From contig JAKTNV010000115.1 of assembly GCA_022747635.1 (NCBI GenBank), forward strand, positions 248,001 to 312,000: 64,000 nucleotides of DNA, written 5' to 3'. Position 1 is the stretch's first letter; every line of letters begins with the position of its first letter. The notes under the pieces were generated by a model that worked only from the letters and a program-made list of their open reading frames with translations, was not told the DNA's origin and searched no databases. Source of the DNA: Hetaerina americana (Eukaryota > Arthropoda > Insecta > Odonata > Calopterygidae). Below, piece after piece: positions 45,597-56,031 of the stretch. The position numbers and the translations under genes were made by a program.

Positions 45597-45597
45597 G
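45268..45597. repeat. compound microsatellites around a 150-base module
   Basis: (TA)n then (CA)n at 45268-45319; (CA)n, TA/TG-mixed and a long (AT)n at 45483-45597, bounded by ATCCAACA on the left and TGTTGGAT on the right in inverted orientation. Between them, 45320-45470 contains CTAGGTTTCGAATTTTTGG, whose minus strand gives GAAACCTAG, similar to the GAAA side of the hammerhead-like modules; this link is weak. Confidence 0.7.
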
Positions 45598-46914
45598 TTG
45601 GATGGGATATTTATGAAAACAGAGCATGCAAAAAATGAAACACACAGCACACATTCATTTTAATCCTCTGAATTGTTTTATCAAAGTCGCTTTACTCTAT
45701 ATATTTTAACGTGGTCTTGATGCTTAATGAGCCGAAAGTTTTCTCAAATATTATTTTCTCAGCCTTCAATTTTCATCCTGTGCCTTCTCCTCTGTGCCAT
45801 CAGTCTGAGGAAGTAGTGCATATGAAGTCAACCCTTCCTCCTGGCTAAATCTCTCATACTCTCTTCCGTGTTATTCCTGTTCCCCCCGCACCCAGCCACG
45901 CTCTCCCCGAATATATTCGTTCGTTTGCAATTTTGATGCTTGATTAATTTTGCTCGTCGCAATTCAGCTGCATCCGTTCATGCAGCGCTTCACTTCCTCT
46001 CTTTGTTCATTGAAGCGTACCCTATTGCGAAGCAGGCGTTTTGTTTGGTGTTTTGTTTTTACGCCTCACAATAACCAGATGTTCGGTCATTTTCGCGGCA
46101 TGTACGCAAGAGTCGAATTCTCTATTATTTCTGTAAGAGCTCACCCAATTTATGGATTAACTTAAATCAATCTATTTCAGAAAATGAAAAAAAATGGTTC
46201 TTACACTCCATGTTCCTGGGCCTTCGTGGGGATTATCTGTTCTGTGCATGTAGCAAGAAACATCGTTCTTTCGAAGTCTGGATTAATTTTACAGGAAACT
46301 GTAGTTTTAAATTCAGTTCCAATATTTCATTAATGATTCATGTAACACACTTTAAATTTTGCAAAATAATGAAATATTTTTGTCGGTTTTTCTATCTCAA
46401 CCCGTGGATTCCAAGTAGGATATTGTTTCCACAATTTTTCATTTTTCTCATTCTGTAGTGGAGTTGAAACTTACTCCCGGTTGGATTGGCTTGAATTTTA
46501 AAAAAATATCATTCGTGGAGACTACATCGGTAAGGCTTTGTAAATATTTAATTTTAATTATTATTCAGTTTTTTAAATTTGCAGTCATGTGCTTAATAAC
46601 TTTATTTTTATACATTACAACTGTAGTATAATCTTCATTATATATGATACGCAAATAATTAAGACAATCAATGCAACATGCAATTACAGACAATATTTAT
46701 CATACGCCATAGTGATATGATCTTCATAATCTACAACAATAGTAGTATATCTGTAGTATAAATTAAAAATTTATAAATGGAATGCTCATTATGGTCCTGC
46801 AAAGCCAGTCAGTTCTGGCTTGACAGCAGGTACTGCATGAACAAAAATAATAGCTTAAAGTATAAAAAGAGACGTTTCAGGCGTGATATGGGGGAATATC
46901 ATGATTAATTGAAA
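45598..46914. other. no identifiable feature
   Basis: AT-rich; nothing recognised. Confidence 0.4.
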
Positions 46915-46945
46915 ATAGCAATTTTCCACAGATAAAATTTAATAC

Positions 46946-46977
46946 GACCGGTTTCAATGTAACTGCATCATTATCAG
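46946..46977 (-). ncRNA. hammerhead-like motif, minus arm, slightly decayed
   Basis: CUGAUAA (one change), U, stem II GAUGCA/UUACAUU with one mismatch, GAAA, stem III ACCGGU, C. Same layout and length (32 nt) as the plus arm. Confidence 0.5.
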
Positions 46978-47040
46978 GTAACAGTAATCACTCAGAATCC
47001 AGTCTGTATGCTGAAAAGCAGGTAAGGTGATGACTGTTAC

Positions 47041-47072
47041 CTGATGATGATGTATTTACATTGAAACCGGTC
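47041..47072 (+). ncRNA. hammerhead ribozyme-like motif, all core boxes intact
   Basis: Exact CUGAUGA, U, stem II GAUGUA-UU-UACAUU of 5-6 pairs with one G-U, GAAA, stem III as the self-complementary ACCGGU with no loop, then C, giving a GUC cleavage site. Three adjacent stem I pairs (UAC with GUA) precede a U-U mismatch. A loopless stem III would be unstable in a monomer, so such a motif would be expected to work best as a dimer, as proposed for small-stem-III hammerheads. Activity is not shown. Confidence 0.6.
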
Positions 47073-47104
47073 GTATTAAATTTTATTTGTGGAAAGTTGC
47101 TATC

Positions 47105-48048
47105 ATCTACAAATATATTGAATGGGTTTATTTCATTGCATGAACGCCGTGAATGGATACACGCAATCGGGTATACGCTATATGGATACAAAAAAGAATT
47201 AAGGACTGTAAAAATCAATGATCAAATCGATGGATATCTACAAGCAAAGGCGTGAAACATTTATAAATATTCCGGCTTCAAATTAGATAGAGAGCTCTAG
47301 TGTTTATTTTCATTGATTCTCTCGTATCAGCATGGCAAGGCCTAGATTCAAACGGGGTAAATAAATAGCTTTTAGTCCTGCCCTGCATATTTGAGACTTA
47401 TCATCAAGTGATATGGCAACGTGAGTTATAAAGTCAACAAGGGACTCCTCCTAAAGTCAATATATCGCGGAAATAACCGAGATTAGTTGACCCATATCGG
47501 ATTACACGAATTTGACGTTTGCGATTAGGGTAATGTTGAAAAAAGTCCTCTCCTTCCCTGAAATAATAATCGTATATCCTGAATGAGGTAGCATTTGAGT
47601 ACTGCTGTCGTCATTAAATACTAGTTAACGTTTAGGCCCTTGTAGGATTTTCTCATTGTTCTTATTTTCTCCCTCTGGACTCTTCTCTTGACTGAAATTT
47701 TATTTGGCGATCCATACAGCGTATGTGTAACAAATTGGTTTTCTGTGGATGGTAGATGGGGAACAAACTCAATCCATCTCACCCAGGACAATACTTTGGT
47801 TCGATTTTCAGCCCTCCTTCTCAAGTGCCATTTGGCGAAATTTCCATATATTTTTCCAATATTAATTATAAATAATTAGCTGCTCTTTTACGCTTTCCTT
47901 CTGTGCTAATTTTAATCATATCAATTCACTCCCGAGAACTTATATGAGGGTTTTTTCCACTACGTAATGGTGGCGTGGCTGGCTACGTGATGAAAAGCAT
48001 TCATTGCTTATTTTCAAACTTCTAGTGCCACTAAACCAACTTGATATA
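47105..48048. other. no identifiable feature
   Basis: AT-rich; nothing recognised. Confidence 0.4.
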
Positions 48049-48050
48049 TA

Positions 48051-49366
48051 CGAGGTCTGTTCAAACGGTATCACGACTTTTGTGTTTTTACAAACATTAT
48101 TTATTATTCATGAATATCTATTTTGTCCCCTTCAAAGTGATCTCCATTAGATATTATACAATTGTGCCAACGTTTTTTCCAATCCTCGAAGCACTTCAAA
48201 AAATCATTTTTGTGATCTTGTTCAGCTCCTCATTCGATGCAGTCTTTATCTCGTAAATCGTAAATTAGTGTCGTCCTTTCATGGGCCTCTTCAGTTTCGG
48301 GAACAAGAAAAAGTCACTGGGGGCCAGATCTGGAGAAAACGATGGCTGCGGCATCATAGGTGTGTCGTTTTTGGCCATAACTTCCCGCATAAGTAACGAT
48401 GCGTGAGCAGGGGTGTTGTCATGGTGCAAAAGCCAATTTTTGTTCTTCCACAAATCCTGGCGTTTTGGCGGATTGCTTCGCGCAAATTGCGCATAACTTG
48501 CAGGTAATATTCTTTATTTGCCGTTTTACCCTGTGGCAAGAACTCATTATGCATCATGCCCCTGCAATAGAAGAAATCTGTAAGCAAAACTTTCACATTC
48601 GACCGAACTTGCCGCGCTTTTATCGGTCTTGGCTCGTGCTGCAGCTTCCATTGGGATGATTGAGCTCTATTTTCCACGTTATCACCATGAACCCATTATT
48701 CGCCACCAGTAGTGACCCTCTGGAGCAAATTTGGGTCGTCGCGGACAGAGTCATTATCAATGTTAATGCGTTGCTGTTTTTGGTCGAAATTGAGCAATTT
48801 TGGTATGAATTTCACGGCGACCTGTGTCATGTCCAAATCATTGGTAAAAATCGAATGGCATGAGCCAATCGATATGTTTATGTCCTCAGCAACTTCTCTA
48901 ACGGTGATTTGACGATTGGCCAATACTATTTTCTTCACTTCATCAATGTTTTCGTCTGTTGTTGACGTGCTAGGGCGTCCGACACGCTCTTCGTCCTTCA
49001 CATCTTCTCGGCCCTCGGAGAACATTTTGTACCACCGATAAACGTTGCTTCGGGTCAAAGTAGCTTCCTTCTCCTTATGCCACAGTCAACATTCGGAATG
49101 CGTCCGCGCACTTAATTTCGTTTTACGCACAAAATTTGATACAGATTCATTAATCCATTTTTTGGAACAGGCAAAAATCGAAGACAAGCCAAAACAAGTC
49201 CCAGCAAACCAGCTGTCAAAAATTAACGGAACATTCAAAATGGCCAAACTTTTCGGCATAAAGTGAGAGACATAAGTGCCAACATATCGCCACAAAAAAA
49301 TCTAAAATCAAAAAAACGTAACCCACGGAAATTTAAAATTCGCGATACTTTTTTAACAGACGCATG
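48051..49366 (-). mobile_element. decayed full-length mariner, about 1.3 kb
   Basis: The left terminus CGAGGTCTGTTCAAACGG follows TA (48049-48050); inverted, the right terminus reads CGTCTGTTAAAAAAGTATCG. Both have the GTCTGTT-AAA-GTATC pattern typical of mariner ends. The right edge is slightly uncertain because the last bases are diverged. The length is typical of an intact element. Confidence 0.85.
48104..49140 (-). pseudogene. mariner transposase pseudogene
   Basis: In order on the minus strand, in three frames: IKFCVKN (frame-disrupted N-terminus), TRSNVYRWYKMFSEGRED and GRPST (HTH region), IPKLLNFDQKQQR (WVPHEL-like linker), TTGGE-stop where the first catalytic Asp (TGDE) should be, HNEFLPQGKTANKEYY, LLHHDNTPAHAS (second Asp), FSPDLAPSDFFLF (third Asp, 34 residues on), and CFEDWKKRWHNCI near the end. 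The first catalytic Asp is replaced by Gly and followed by a stop, and at least two frameshifts occur. Dead copy. Confidence 0.85.
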
Positions 49367-50884
49367 TTATGCTTGATAATTCAAACAAATTACGATAATT
49401 ATACTTGCTCGATGAAATATTTAAAGTGATAAGAGTATATTAATGGAATGAAGATTTTGGGATGAGGTCATCGTAAAGGTTATTGTCAAGTTGTTAGCTA
49501 TTATACGTTTTAAACGTAGGTTCTGAAACATATTTCATTCCATCGAAAAAAATATATGCATATCTGCATACCCATTGGGATGGATAAGGTAAAATAGAAC
49601 TAATTTTTTACCCATATTTTAGGTAACTTACTCCCTTCTGCTAATTTCTTCCGCGCTGCCCTGTCCTCACCTACTTTATTCGTTCCTGTCGCATTCAGAT
49701 GCAGTAGTTTGTGCTTTGTGTCGGCTGGTACATGGTTTCACATATTTTTTAAAAGAAATAATCGTAATTCGAATTTATCACTTCGACTTGGAGAAGCCTA
49801 TCTGCAGTGGAAGGGTGGAATGTCTTCAGCAGAAGCCTCGCCACGACGTAGAACCTGGAAAAAGATTCCATTTCATATTTCCTCCGTCTAGCGCCCTCTT
49901 ATGATGGTATAGATATGTCACCGCCGTCTTCTTCTATTCCATTTATACAAGCGGCGAACCAGGGGTGCCCGCAAGTGTCAGCTGCCACACTATAGATACT
50001 CGTAATTTGGCATGAACTCCTGGAGGCGAAAAATCCCTTAGCTTCCTAAACCCACAAAATAATCCCGTAGCTCCATTCGTGCAGTTAGACGGTGGACGTA
50101 ATCATGAATATAGCGGAACATGAGTATAAGTTGAGAAAATATTTTTGCAGAATATATTTTATTGTATTGTGCTGTAACTAGTCATTGATATCTTACATCA
50201 GTTCATCAGCATCGGGACTAAATAATTGGATCAAATATCTGTGATCATATTTAATTTAAGCGGTATTCTACCGGGCTGGGGTAAGTTATTTGATAGACAC
50301 TACATACTACTTTACTTCTAAGTTCTAACTCACTGACGCTATATATTCTTAAATCTAATTCTTCATATTACAGTAGCTCATTCTTTGCCTCTGCATATCT
50401 GTGCTTATAGGTTACCGTGAAAATGCTCGCGTGAGTGAGAACGAAATGGAACTGTCTTTCAAGTGTGAAACTGAAATTCATTGTTGTAAACAGTTGGATG
50501 AAACATTTCCACATATATTTCAGGATTCATTCCTCCTCTCAAAAATATTTTTAAAATGTTTAATTTAAGGCTCTCAAATGATTATTACGTGTCAATTGCC
50601 ATCCGTGCTTTTCGGTGATTACGTGGAGACAATGGTCAAATAGGCATGGAAGGAACTGGAGATAGTAATTAAAATCGGTGGGGAATTAATAAAGTCAATG
50701 TGTTTTTCGAATTATCAAGCTAAGCGTATTGGATAATCTGGGAGATAGCAATGGAATTTGAGTGATTACCAACATTACAAAGGTCATGATTTTTTCGAGA
50801 AAGAAGAAAACTAAGTTAATCATTAAAATAAAATAGGGAACCATAAACTAAAGTAGGCCAAAGAAGGTAAACATCTAAGCCTAT
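49367..50884. other. no identifiable feature
   Basis: AT-rich; short frames only. Confidence 0.4.
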
Positions 50885-51490
50885 ATCAGAAGTGATTTTG
50901 ACAAAATTGGTCAAAGTAATAGAGGCGTAAGAAAGAGAAATCCGTCTGCCCAAAAGGTTTCCCAAGAAGGAGGGAATTAAAGAGAGTCGTTGAGTAAGAA
51001 AGTTAACAAAATATAAATGAAAACTTTGACGCGGAGGTTAGTTATTTACGATTTTGATACTAGGTCATTGAAACAGGACGATATGTGTGGATTGGAGGCT
51101 TTTGGCATTTAGGTGTGGAGAAAGATGGATGAGCTGAAGTGGACAGAAAGGAAAACAAATGAGGGGATGCTGGTTATGGTGGGAGTGGAGAGAGGTTAAA
51201 GGGGAATTCCAAAAAATGCTGGAAATATTGATGTGGAGAATTTAATTTGACGATAGAATGTTGAACTCTGTGATAGAGGTGAGAACTTAAGTACCCAAGG
51301 AAGGAATAGGAAAAGGATAGGCATGTTGGGCGAAATGAAGGGAGGACGGAAGTATGAGGAAGTGAAGAATAGATTATTTTAGCTTCGGGTTGTTTTGTTT
51401 TGAGAGGCTAAGAAATTTGTCGGTTTCAGTTCTTGTCCGTCCAAAACCTACCAGAAACGGTGAAATACCAAATAATAATGATAATAATAA
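50885..51490 (+). pseudogene. degenerate LINE C-terminal copy
   Basis: Broken pieces KMDELKWTERKTNEGMLVMV, LNSVIEV and KRIGMLGEMKGGRKYEEVKN match the blocks of the 20-kb copy in the same order, with several stops. The 3' end is AAAACCTACCAGAAACGGTG followed by AAATAATAATGATAATAATA, the family's terminal repeat. Confidence 0.75.
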
Positions 51491-51837
51491 CAGTAATTAT
51501 TACGTTGATCACAAAAATATTTTAACATTACAATTTCATGTCACCATAGTAAACCTGGTGTTGTAAATGTAGCCTACTTTTCGCATTCCCACCACATAAG
51601 GTTAAATTATCTCTTTTTAAGTGCTTTATGTAAGCGAGTAAGAGTTCATCATGAATAATCTCGATTTATCCCAATACGATTAAGAAATGAATTCGTAAAT
51701 ACGTTCCCATGAATACAGTATTGATGCTGTCATTAATTTTTAAAGATGATCGTTTGACCATATACTGAAATCTCTGCTTGTATATTGCGTTGTAATTCAT
51801 TGAGTCGTTAAAAAAAAGGGATACAAATTATTTTGCG
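51491..51837. other. no identifiable feature
   Basis: AT-rich spacer. Confidence 0.4.
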
Positions 51838-52830
51838 TGATTTTTTAAATGTTTTACTTATTCTCCTTTTAGGTTGATGCACTTTTTTCCAGTGTTTTTT
51901 TTCAACTTTTTTATGCATCCAAAAATAAGACTTTCAGAAGGTCCTCAAAATAGGGATTTGTGCTGACGATGACTTCCTCGTTCGACGTAAATCCTTTTTT
52001 GCCGAGGCATTTTTTCAAGATTGGAAATAAAAAAGTCATCAGGGGCCAAATCTGGCGAATACGGCAGATCCTGTAATGATTCGAACTTTAATACCAAAGT
52101 TTTCGCCATCAAAACTACGCAGATGTGAATTGCATTGTCTTGATGGAAGAGAATGTTTTTCTTTGCTAAATCAGGACTTTTTGGTGATAACGGTGCAATG
52201 AAGACGCATCATGCTCCCCAATGATCGTTTTTGCCAGTAATCAATGTAGATGATTTCGTGTGCATCCAAAAAAAACCGTGGCCATCTCCTTGTTCCTTGT
52301 TGCCTTTAGAAACCCACTATTTTGACTGTTCATTTTTCTCTGGTGTTTTTTTTATAGTAGTGTAGCTATGTTTCGTCCATAGTTATGCATCGAAGCAGAA
52401 ACTGGTCAATATTGCGACGAAAAAGCGTCAAACCAGCTGCTGAATCGACCTTTCGATTTCGCTAATTCACTGCTGAGAACAAACGCGGCATCTATCTTGC
52501 CGAGATTTTTTTCAGACTCAATTCTTCGTGCAAAATTGAAACCACTGTATATGCCAATGGCCCCAAATATTTCACACACTTTGCTTAGTCGATCACTTGG
52601 GGCCATATCGTAGATTTTGTCACTCATTTCGGATGAAGTCACTTCCACTGGACGTCCCGAAAAATGTTCGTCATTTGTACGGCCACATTTAAACTCATTA
52701 ATTCAATTGTACGAGTCGTAAATAGTCGCAAACTCAATATTATATATGATATGAACTTCATCCAACTCGAATTTGATCTCATTCGGTGTTAATCCACCTT
52801 TTAAATAGAATTATTTATTTATCGCCCCAA
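51838..52830 (-). pseudogene. mariner transposase pseudogene, second subfamily
   Basis: Minus strand, in order: KGGLTPNEIKFELDEVH near 52760-52810 (N-terminal HTH), FKCGRTNDEHFSGRP, then a frame from 52648 with EVTSSEMSDKIYDM and DRLSKVCEIFGAIGI, TMDET-stop (first catalytic Asp kept, the following Trp is a stop), FHQDNAIHI (second Asp), PYSPDLAPDDFF near 52030-52075 (third Asp; spacing is one residue short), and KKVEKKHWKKV at the C-terminus. Multiple stops and frame changes. The MDETW and HQDN signature differs from the 48- and 56-kb elements, so this is another mariner lineage. I did not find clear inverted ends. Confidence 0.75.
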
Positions 52831-53916
52831 ACTGAATTTTTTAATTGTTCTAAATAAGCAAAAGTTTGTTCCTTCAATTGACCATAAAAATGAAACCACG
52901 TGATGGTTATAGCCAAAATCTTAAGAGCAGTCCAGCGAGAGATAAGTTATAAGAGCAAATCTATTCAGATGGTACGAGCGCCATCTCTTGAATTTTTTTA
53001 AGGACTTGTTGAATCCCAGCGTATAATGATTTATGTAAGGTAAAATTACCTTTTTAACGTTTATCCGTGTTTCCTAATGATATCAACGCTTTATGAAGGT
53101 GGCTATTGGGTTCGATTCCCTCTACTGAATCTTTTTGCATTCTAAGATTAGATAAGATTCTTAGAGAAAAGTTTCCTAAGTTGTGGTTGGCAAAAATATT
53201 GCAGTTTGCAGAATTTGCGTCTCTTAATTGAAATTTTAGTCTAATTTTCCTTCTGCAAAGCGAAAGGTAATTCTCGTTTGATGTTTGTCTGGCTCTACGA
53301 TCCAGTTATTGCTCTTAAAGCCCAATTTCCGTCAATCTCAACGAACGCTGATTTTCGGCCACCTCCTCAACCCCAACGGTTAGATATGAGACGGCTAATC
53401 ACTTAAATTTTTCCCACTCCTGAAACGAATTGAATCGCGCAGATGCCGAGTTGCTCGTTTAGGCACCAATCGAACGGGAAATCGATCATCGCGGCAGCAG
53501 TAATGAATTTAGTTCCGCTGCGGGTTCGTTCTGCTCTCTCACATTTACGTTTGATCCTTTCGTCGTGTCAGCCTTCAATTTTTATTCGCCGATTGAAATG
53601 CTCGTCTTTTCCCTGGAAATATTCAAGAGATAGATCTGTGTGGCGCTGGACGCTCTTTGAATTTCGCACGCTATATACTTGCTCAACATTTTGCGTATCC
53701 TTCGATTTGTTTGTGGGTGCTACGTTGATATTGATGTGCTTAATTTTGCAATTTTCTTATCGTTTGAGCGATTCATGAAAAACCCCTCCAAGATTTTTAG
53801 AATTTATCAGGGATGACTTACATTTCTGATGAACTGGCTGTTAAGGTTTTCTACAAGGAAGTATCCCAAAAAAGCGGGTCCACCCCCGTCGGAGAATGGT
53901 TGGTCATTTCGCGTTC
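52831..53916. other. no supported gene
   Basis: A 111-codon plus-strand frame from an ATG at 53443 has no recognisable domain. GGGTTCGATTCCC at about 53108-53120 is an isolated B box. Confidence 0.35.
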
Positions 53917-53983
53917 ACGAGTGGTCATCATAGGTTCCAGCTCAGGTTTATAACCTGAGCTGGAACCTATGATGGCCACTCGT
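53917..53983. repeat. 32-bp hairpin with 3-nt loop
   Basis: 53917-53948 pairs with 53952-53983 over 32 positions; the only non-Watson-Crick pair is a G-U in the plus-strand RNA. The loop is TAT (53949-53951). Further out, ATGGTTGG (53896-53903) and CCAACCAT (54023-54032 region) could extend the fold after an internal loop. It lies about 120 bases before the tRNA gene. Confidence 0.9.
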
Positions 53984-54099
53984 TCTGTGGTGTTGACTCT
54001 CGTGCTTTTGATCGAAGAAGTCGGCCAACCATATCGGAACGAAGTTATCTCAAAATACTACTTTTATCTTTAAAGAAAGTTTCTCTCCCGTCAACAACA

Positions 54100-54172
54100 G
54101 CCCGGCTAGCTCAGTCGGTAGAGCACGAGACTCTTAATCTCGGGGTCGTGGGTTCGAGCCCCACGTTGGGCG
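54100..54172 (+). tRNA. tRNA-Lys(CTT)
   Basis: A complete 73-nt cloverleaf: acceptor GCCCGGC with GTTGGGC (two G-U pairs), D arm GCTC/GAGC, anticodon stem CGAGA/TCTCG with loop CTCTTAA, so anticodon CTT (54133-54135) for lysine AAG codons, variable GGGTC, T arm GTGGG/CCCAC with loop TTCGAGC, discriminator G. No CCA is encoded and no intron is present. A T6 run starts 4 bases after the gene. Identical to the copy at 58146-58218. Confidence 0.97.
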
Positions 54173-54175
54173 TTA

Positions 54176-54181
54176 TTTTTT
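54176..54181 (+). terminator. pol III terminator (T6)
   Basis: Six T residues just after the tRNA-Lys gene. Confidence 0.85.
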
Positions 54182-55311
54182 GTGTCAGTTAGTATGTTTA
54201 TTTTGTTTTTCACTCTTGCTTGAAGAGTTAACAACTGTGATTCAATCCGAAGTTTCAGCCATTTCTGTCGGCAAGAGGAAATTCCGGCCTCACTTTTCAA
54301 TTAGCCTTCAAATTTATCTTTCGATTCACCCTCCAGGTATAAGGAGCTTGTTTCTTTCGTTCCGATGCACGTTGTGTCAACATGAACAACATCTATACTT
54401 TCCGAAACTCCTTTTTTATCACATCATCTGCCACTTTGATGTCAAGCACATGACTCTAGAACAGGGTTTCAATGATTTCTATCCTTTTCTGGGTTGGTTT
54501 TCTAATGGTTCATATGCCTAATTCGTAGAATGCCGCCCTCCTCGTGGACCGTTTACGCTCTACTTCCTTGATTGTCAATTTATTTCCTTAAAGAATTATA
54601 GCTACTCTTTCGGAGTGGTCCCTCAATGAATTCCGAATATGGCGTGTGCGACTTCACTCATTTAAGTCAACTATTCAATCAGTTCCGTTTGAAATGCAGT
54701 CAATAATTAGGAACAGAAGTCACAAACACATAAAAGCCTATTTTTCTACACTTACCACATTTTACCACTGCTTTGCCTCCGTTAAAAGTTTTATCATACC
54801 AACGAAGTGATACTTTATATTGAGCTCTTACAATGACAGTATTTAAAAAAAATCACTCAAAACTGTAATGTAAACTGTGCGACATATTAAAAATATTTAT
54901 TCATGAACAAATAATTTATGCCTCATCATTTTCAACCCTTATATACTCCCAATTAATGGCCCTTTGTCATTATGTAGGTTAACTATTAACAAAGCCGGAT
55001 CTATTATTTCTCTTTATTTTTAATGCACTCATTATACCATAAACTGATCTATTATTCTTAACTCGAAAAGAAATTTCAGTACGCCGAAACTGTTGTTAAA
55101 TCTCCATATTCACTCAACACTCCCTAAAATACCTTTGTAAATATTTAATCCCTTTAGGCTAACAACATCTCTAATGTTTTGTCGATCATTGTCGGCGAAG
55201 CGTTTAATATTAACGCTAGTCGATCGCCGTTGTGTTATGTAATTACCCATTGCGTTATCTACATTGATAACCGTGCCATATTGTAATATCTGTTAAATAT
55301 TATTGTCTACC
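54182..55311. other. no identifiable feature
   Basis: AT-rich; nothing recognised. Confidence 0.4.
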
Positions 55312-55340
55312 CTGATGAAAGTGGCTGGGACCACAGAAAT
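55312..55340 (+). ncRNA. partial hammerhead-like motif
   Basis: Exact CUGAUGA, AA, stem II GUGG-CUGGGA-CCAC, A, GAAA. No convincing stem III or cleavage site follows, so this may be a decayed core or a chance similarity. Confidence 0.35.
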
Positions 55341-55399
55341 ATTTGTTGTAACACTAGTCGTCTTTATTTTGTTTGTAATTTGAATATGTAATCGTTATA

Positions 55400-55439
55400 T
55401 GTGTGTATATATATATATTAGTATATATGTATATATATG

Positions 55440-55492
<53 letters not shown>

Positions 55493-55493
55493 G

Positions 55494-55524
<31 letters not shown>

Positions 55525-55525
55525 G

Positions 55526-55575
<50 letters not shown>
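55400..55575. repeat. (AT)n microsatellite with GT interruptions
   Basis: About 175 bases of AT with regular GTAT units. Tyr-Ile frames on both strands come from this repeat. Confidence 0.97.
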
Positions 55576-55579
<4 letters not shown>

Positions 55580-55751
55580 AAAAGGACACTCACACGGTAA
55601 ATTGTTCGAGCTTTCGGCCATCTCAGAGGCCTTCAAGTGAGACATTGTAAGACACTGTTCGAGCTGTCAGAGGCCTTCTTCAAGTGAGACAGTGTAATCT
55701 CTGAGAGGGCCGAAATCTCGAACAATTTACCGTGTGAGAGTCCTTTTAAAT
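55576..55751. repeat. 176-bp inverted repeat module (Penelope-like)
   Basis: Arms of 44 bases, 55576-55619 and 55708-55751, are inverse complements with about two differences (ATTTAAAAGGAC, CTCACACGGTAAATTGTTCG, GGCC). Inside, CAGAGGCCTTC...AAGTGAGACA-TGTAA occurs twice in direct order (55625 and 55669 regions). The minus strand reads CUUGAAGA-AGGCC-loop-GGCC-GAAAGCUC, which recalls CUGANGA plus stem II plus GAAA. The left edge joins the (AT)n block; a single arm also occurs at 2036-2084. Confidence 0.7.
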
Positions 55752-55837
55752 GTTGCTATTCTATTCTATTTGTGTGTGTTAAATTGTGTCAGCCCATTAT
55801 TGTGCCGCTCGTGTGAGTTTTTCCATGCTATGGATAT

Positions 55838-55854
55838 ATATATATATATATATG
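55838..55854. repeat. short (AT)n
   Basis: Short TA run between repeat modules. Confidence 0.9.
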
Positions 55855-55874
55855 ATTACTTACTTCTATATCTT

Positions 55875-55910
55875 CCGATGAAGACGGAGCAGAATTCCGT
55901 CGAAATGATC
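55875..55910 (+). ncRNA. partial hammerhead-like motif
   Basis: CCGAUGA (one change from CUGAUGA), A, a six-pair stem II GACGGA-GCAGAAU-UCCGUC, GAAA, then UGAUC. Stem II and both boxes are well placed, but stem III and the cleavage site are not evident. Confidence 0.4.
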
Positions 55911-56007
55911 AATAAATAACGTGTGATTGATCTTTTTATGTGTTTCTATATTGTTTGTTGCTGTCCAATTTATTATTCAACACATCCGTGTTACGTCGAC
56001 GAAATCA

Positions 56008-56031
56008 TATATATATATATATATATATATA
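56008..56031. repeat. (AT)n, left half of the mariner target
   Basis: TA microsatellite interrupted by the mariner; the run resumes at 57364. Confidence 0.9.

Larger units (their letters stand above)
46915..47104. repeat. inverted repeat with hammerhead-like core on each arm
   Basis: Arms of about 77 bases, 46915-46991 and 47027-47104, match as inverse complements with few differences (GTAACAGTMATCAC, GACCGGTTTCAATGTAA, AAATTTAATACG, TTTCCACARATA). A 35-base spacer separates them. Each arm carries one hammerhead-like core facing outward, on opposite strands. Confidence 0.85.

Noticed and set aside
50160..50215. CTGATGA on the minus strand near 50.2 kb as another hammerhead
   Set aside because: No GAAA box or stem II at the right distance.
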